Assembly: GCF_028330985.1 (NCBI RefSeq)
Contig: NZ_JAQMUE010000082.1
Location: 62,001-126,000 of the forward strand
Source of the DNA: Roseofilum reptotaenium CS-1145
Lineage (GTDB): Bacteria > Cyanobacteriota > Cyanobacteriia > Cyanobacteriales > Desertifilaceae
Length of the DNA stretch: 64,000 nt
Direction: 5' to 3'
Part shown: piece by piece, positions 62,672 to 64,000 of the stretch
Position numbering within the stretch: position 1 is the first letter of the stretch
How the letters are laid out: each line of letters begins with the position of its first letter
Notes under the pieces: model-generated
Told to the model about the DNA's origin: nothing
The model's database searches: none
What the model saw: only the letters and a program-made list of their open reading frames with translations
Translations under genes and position numbers: made by a program

Positions 62672-63982
62672 ATGAGTAATATTGATGAAATCCGGAATCA
62701 ATTCAACTCTACACCTTATTATAATTGTCCTTTGGAAGATTCCCCTAAGAACAATAGGATTCAGCTCTACTGTCATAATATGGTGAATGCATTCTATCTT
62801 AGAGATCAACAAGTGATTAGCTCAGAAGGGAAAATTATTTTGGATGCAGGGTGCGGTAGTGGCTATAAATCGCTAATATTAGCCGAAGCCAATCCAGGGG
62901 CAAAAATTGTCGGCATTGATATGTCAGAGAAATCTGTAGAAATCGCACGAGAGCGTCTAAAACACCATGGATTTTATAATTCGGAATTTCATTGTATGCC
63001 CATAGAAAAAATCCCTAGTTTAGGGATTGAATTTGACTATGTCAATTGTGATGATGTCCTATATTTGGTTCCTGGTGTGACCCCTGTTCTAAAGGCGTTT
63101 AAGTCCGTTTTAAAGCTCGATGGTATTATTCGGGCCAATTTACATAGCTCTCTTCAGCGACAGGCATTTTTTAGGGGACAAAGAATTTGGGGGAAACTGG
63201 GTTTGATGGACGATGCTCCAGTAGAAGAAGATAATGAAATAGTTCGCTCAGTCATGCGGAATCTCAAGGATATTGTAGACCTAAAAAAAACCACCTGGCA
63301 TGAGCCGCAGTCAGAGTCGATTGAGTGGCTTGGAGCAAATTATTTATTGCTTGGAGATACTGGATTTGAAATCCCTGACTTATTTGCGTTTCTTAGAGAA
63401 AGCAATTTAGAATTCATTAGTATGCTCAACTGGCCTTACTGGGATCTGTTGAAATTGTTTAAGAATTGGGATGAGCTGCCTATGAATCTAATGTTTCAAT
63501 TGTCCGAGTTGTCCATAGAAGAGCAACTCCACCTTCATGAGTTATTCCACCCCAAACAACGGCTGCTCGATTTTTTCTGTGGCCATCCTCAAGGCGATTG
63601 CACCATCGTCCCTGTTGAGAAATGGACAGATGAGGATTGGCAGCAAGCGCAAGTCCACTTACATCCGCAACTGAGAACCGAAGATCTCAAAGAAGAAGCC
63701 ATGACGGCAATCGCCGAAACCAGAAGTCTCAACTTCAATGATTACTTGTGCATCGATCCACTTTCCCCTTCCACAATCGAGAGTACGGCTCTAGGCACTC
63801 TGCTGCCTCTGTTCGATGCTCCTTGTTCGTTTCTACAACTTCTCCAGCGCTGGCAAACCCTCTACCCCATCAATCCAGTAACCTGGGAAGCAAATACCGA
63901 AACTGAAGCAACCCAACAGCTACAAGGTGTCCTCATCCCCCTCTATGAGTCGGGTCATTTGCTTCTAGAGTCCCAGGAATAA
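62672..63982 (+). CDS. Class I SAM-dependent methyltransferase with C-terminal extension
   Basis: This protein has 436 residues from the ATG at 62672 (AGAAGAGA upstream); alternatives are ATG 62639 and TTG 62612. The N-terminal methyltransferase carries motif I IILDAGCGSGYKSLILAEAN, the acidic loop VGIDMSEKSVEIARERL, and motif IV FDYVNCDDVLYLV. The remaining about 250 residues are helical: LGANYLLLGDTGFEIPDLFA, LHELFHPKQRLLDFFCGHPQ and a final ALGTLLPLFDAPCSFLQLLQ. They resemble a regulatory region known in cyanobacterial methyltransferases, but I cannot name it. The substrate is unknown. Confidence 0.8.
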   Translation: MSNIDEIRNQFNSTPYYNCPLEDSPKNNRIQLYCHNMVNAFYLRDQQVISSEGKIILDAGCGSGYKSLILAEANPGAKIVGIDMSEKSVEIARERLKHHGFYNSEFHCMPIEKIPSLGIEFDYVNCDDVLYLVPGVTPVLKAFKSVLKLDGIIRANLHSSLQRQAFFRGQRIWGKLGLMDDAPVEEDNEIVRSVMRNLKDIVDLKKTTWHEPQSESIEWLGANYLLLGDTGFEIPDLFAFLRESNLEFISMLNWPYWDLLKLFKNWDELPMNLMFQLSELSIEEQLHLHELFHPKQRLLDFFCGHPQGDCTIVPVEKWTDEDWQQAQVHLHPQLRTEDLKEEAMTAIAETRSLNFNDYLCIDPLSPSTIESTALGTLLPLFDAPCSFLQLLQRWQTLYPINPVTWEANTETEATQQLQGVLIPLYESGHLLLESQE

Positions 63983-64000
63983 CACCATTTCAGAAAAAAA

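Overview
The window is a stretch of a cyanobacterial chromosome. The evidence is psaD, chlI, kaiABC, the bicarbonate transporter genes sbtA and bicA, an NTRC-type thioredoxin reductase, txlA, ycf46, a desaturase cluster, and dense copies of the HIP1 octamer GCGATCGC. Full-length kaiA, GT2/hexapeptide polysaccharide genes, many heptad repeats (GGGAATA type) and small palindromic repeats fit a filamentous, non-heterocystous (Oscillatoriales-like) species. I cannot name the genus. There is no rRNA, tRNA, CRISPR array or prophage that I can see.

Layout. 1-2000: an electrophile/redox-stress unit, with an HxlR regulator divergent from GST, a peroxiredoxin and the first codons of an MdaB-like quinone reductase. 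2140-7000: a decayed secreted-protein gene, an SpkB-like Ser/Thr kinase, and a two-domain methyltransferase gene broken by two in-frame stops, overlapping a GNAT gene. 7100-14500: psaD, a DICT-GAF histidine kinase, a 1-Cys peroxiredoxin, cysteine synthase, an FG-GAP/ASPIC protein and a 2Fe-2S protein. 14500-22200: leftward desC and two desA paralogues, then a polysaccharide set (hexapeptide acetyltransferase, two GT2) and lpxD. 22400-30000: a CHAT-NACHT-membrane protein, kaiABC, and a divergent truncated histidine kinase. 30000-39500: nested MITE-like elements, Uma2, ycf46, SH3 and peptidoglycan-binding proteins, txlA, an EAL protein and a histidine kinase. 39800-48100: a 1477-residue SF1 helicase protein, a collapsed toxin-antitoxin locus, an S1C protease, DUF58 and HD proteins. 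48200-56100: dnaX, a PIN toxin pair, chlI, tsf and rpsB separated by an IS200/IS605-like remnant, and a Nudix-like protein. 56200-61000: an inorganic carbon island (sbtB, sbtA, psiE-like, bicA). 61100-64000: NTRC and a methyltransferase.

Functional threads. Inorganic carbon uptake is represented by sbtA/sbtB/bicA, plus ycf46, which has been linked to carbon and stress physiology. Redox control is represented by two peroxiredoxins, GST, HxlR, TxlA and NTRC. Membrane fluidity is represented by the desaturases. The clock cluster has a kinase-like protein in a divergent position that could be an accessory factor. The most unusual items are the doubly interrupted HNMT-like/methyltransferase fusion, the hairpin-rich sbtA leader with alternative Shine-Dalgarno pairings, SbtB without its Cys-containing C-terminal loop, the giant helicase with a possible RelE-like head, the CHAT-NACHT protein, and a MITE inserted into another MITE.
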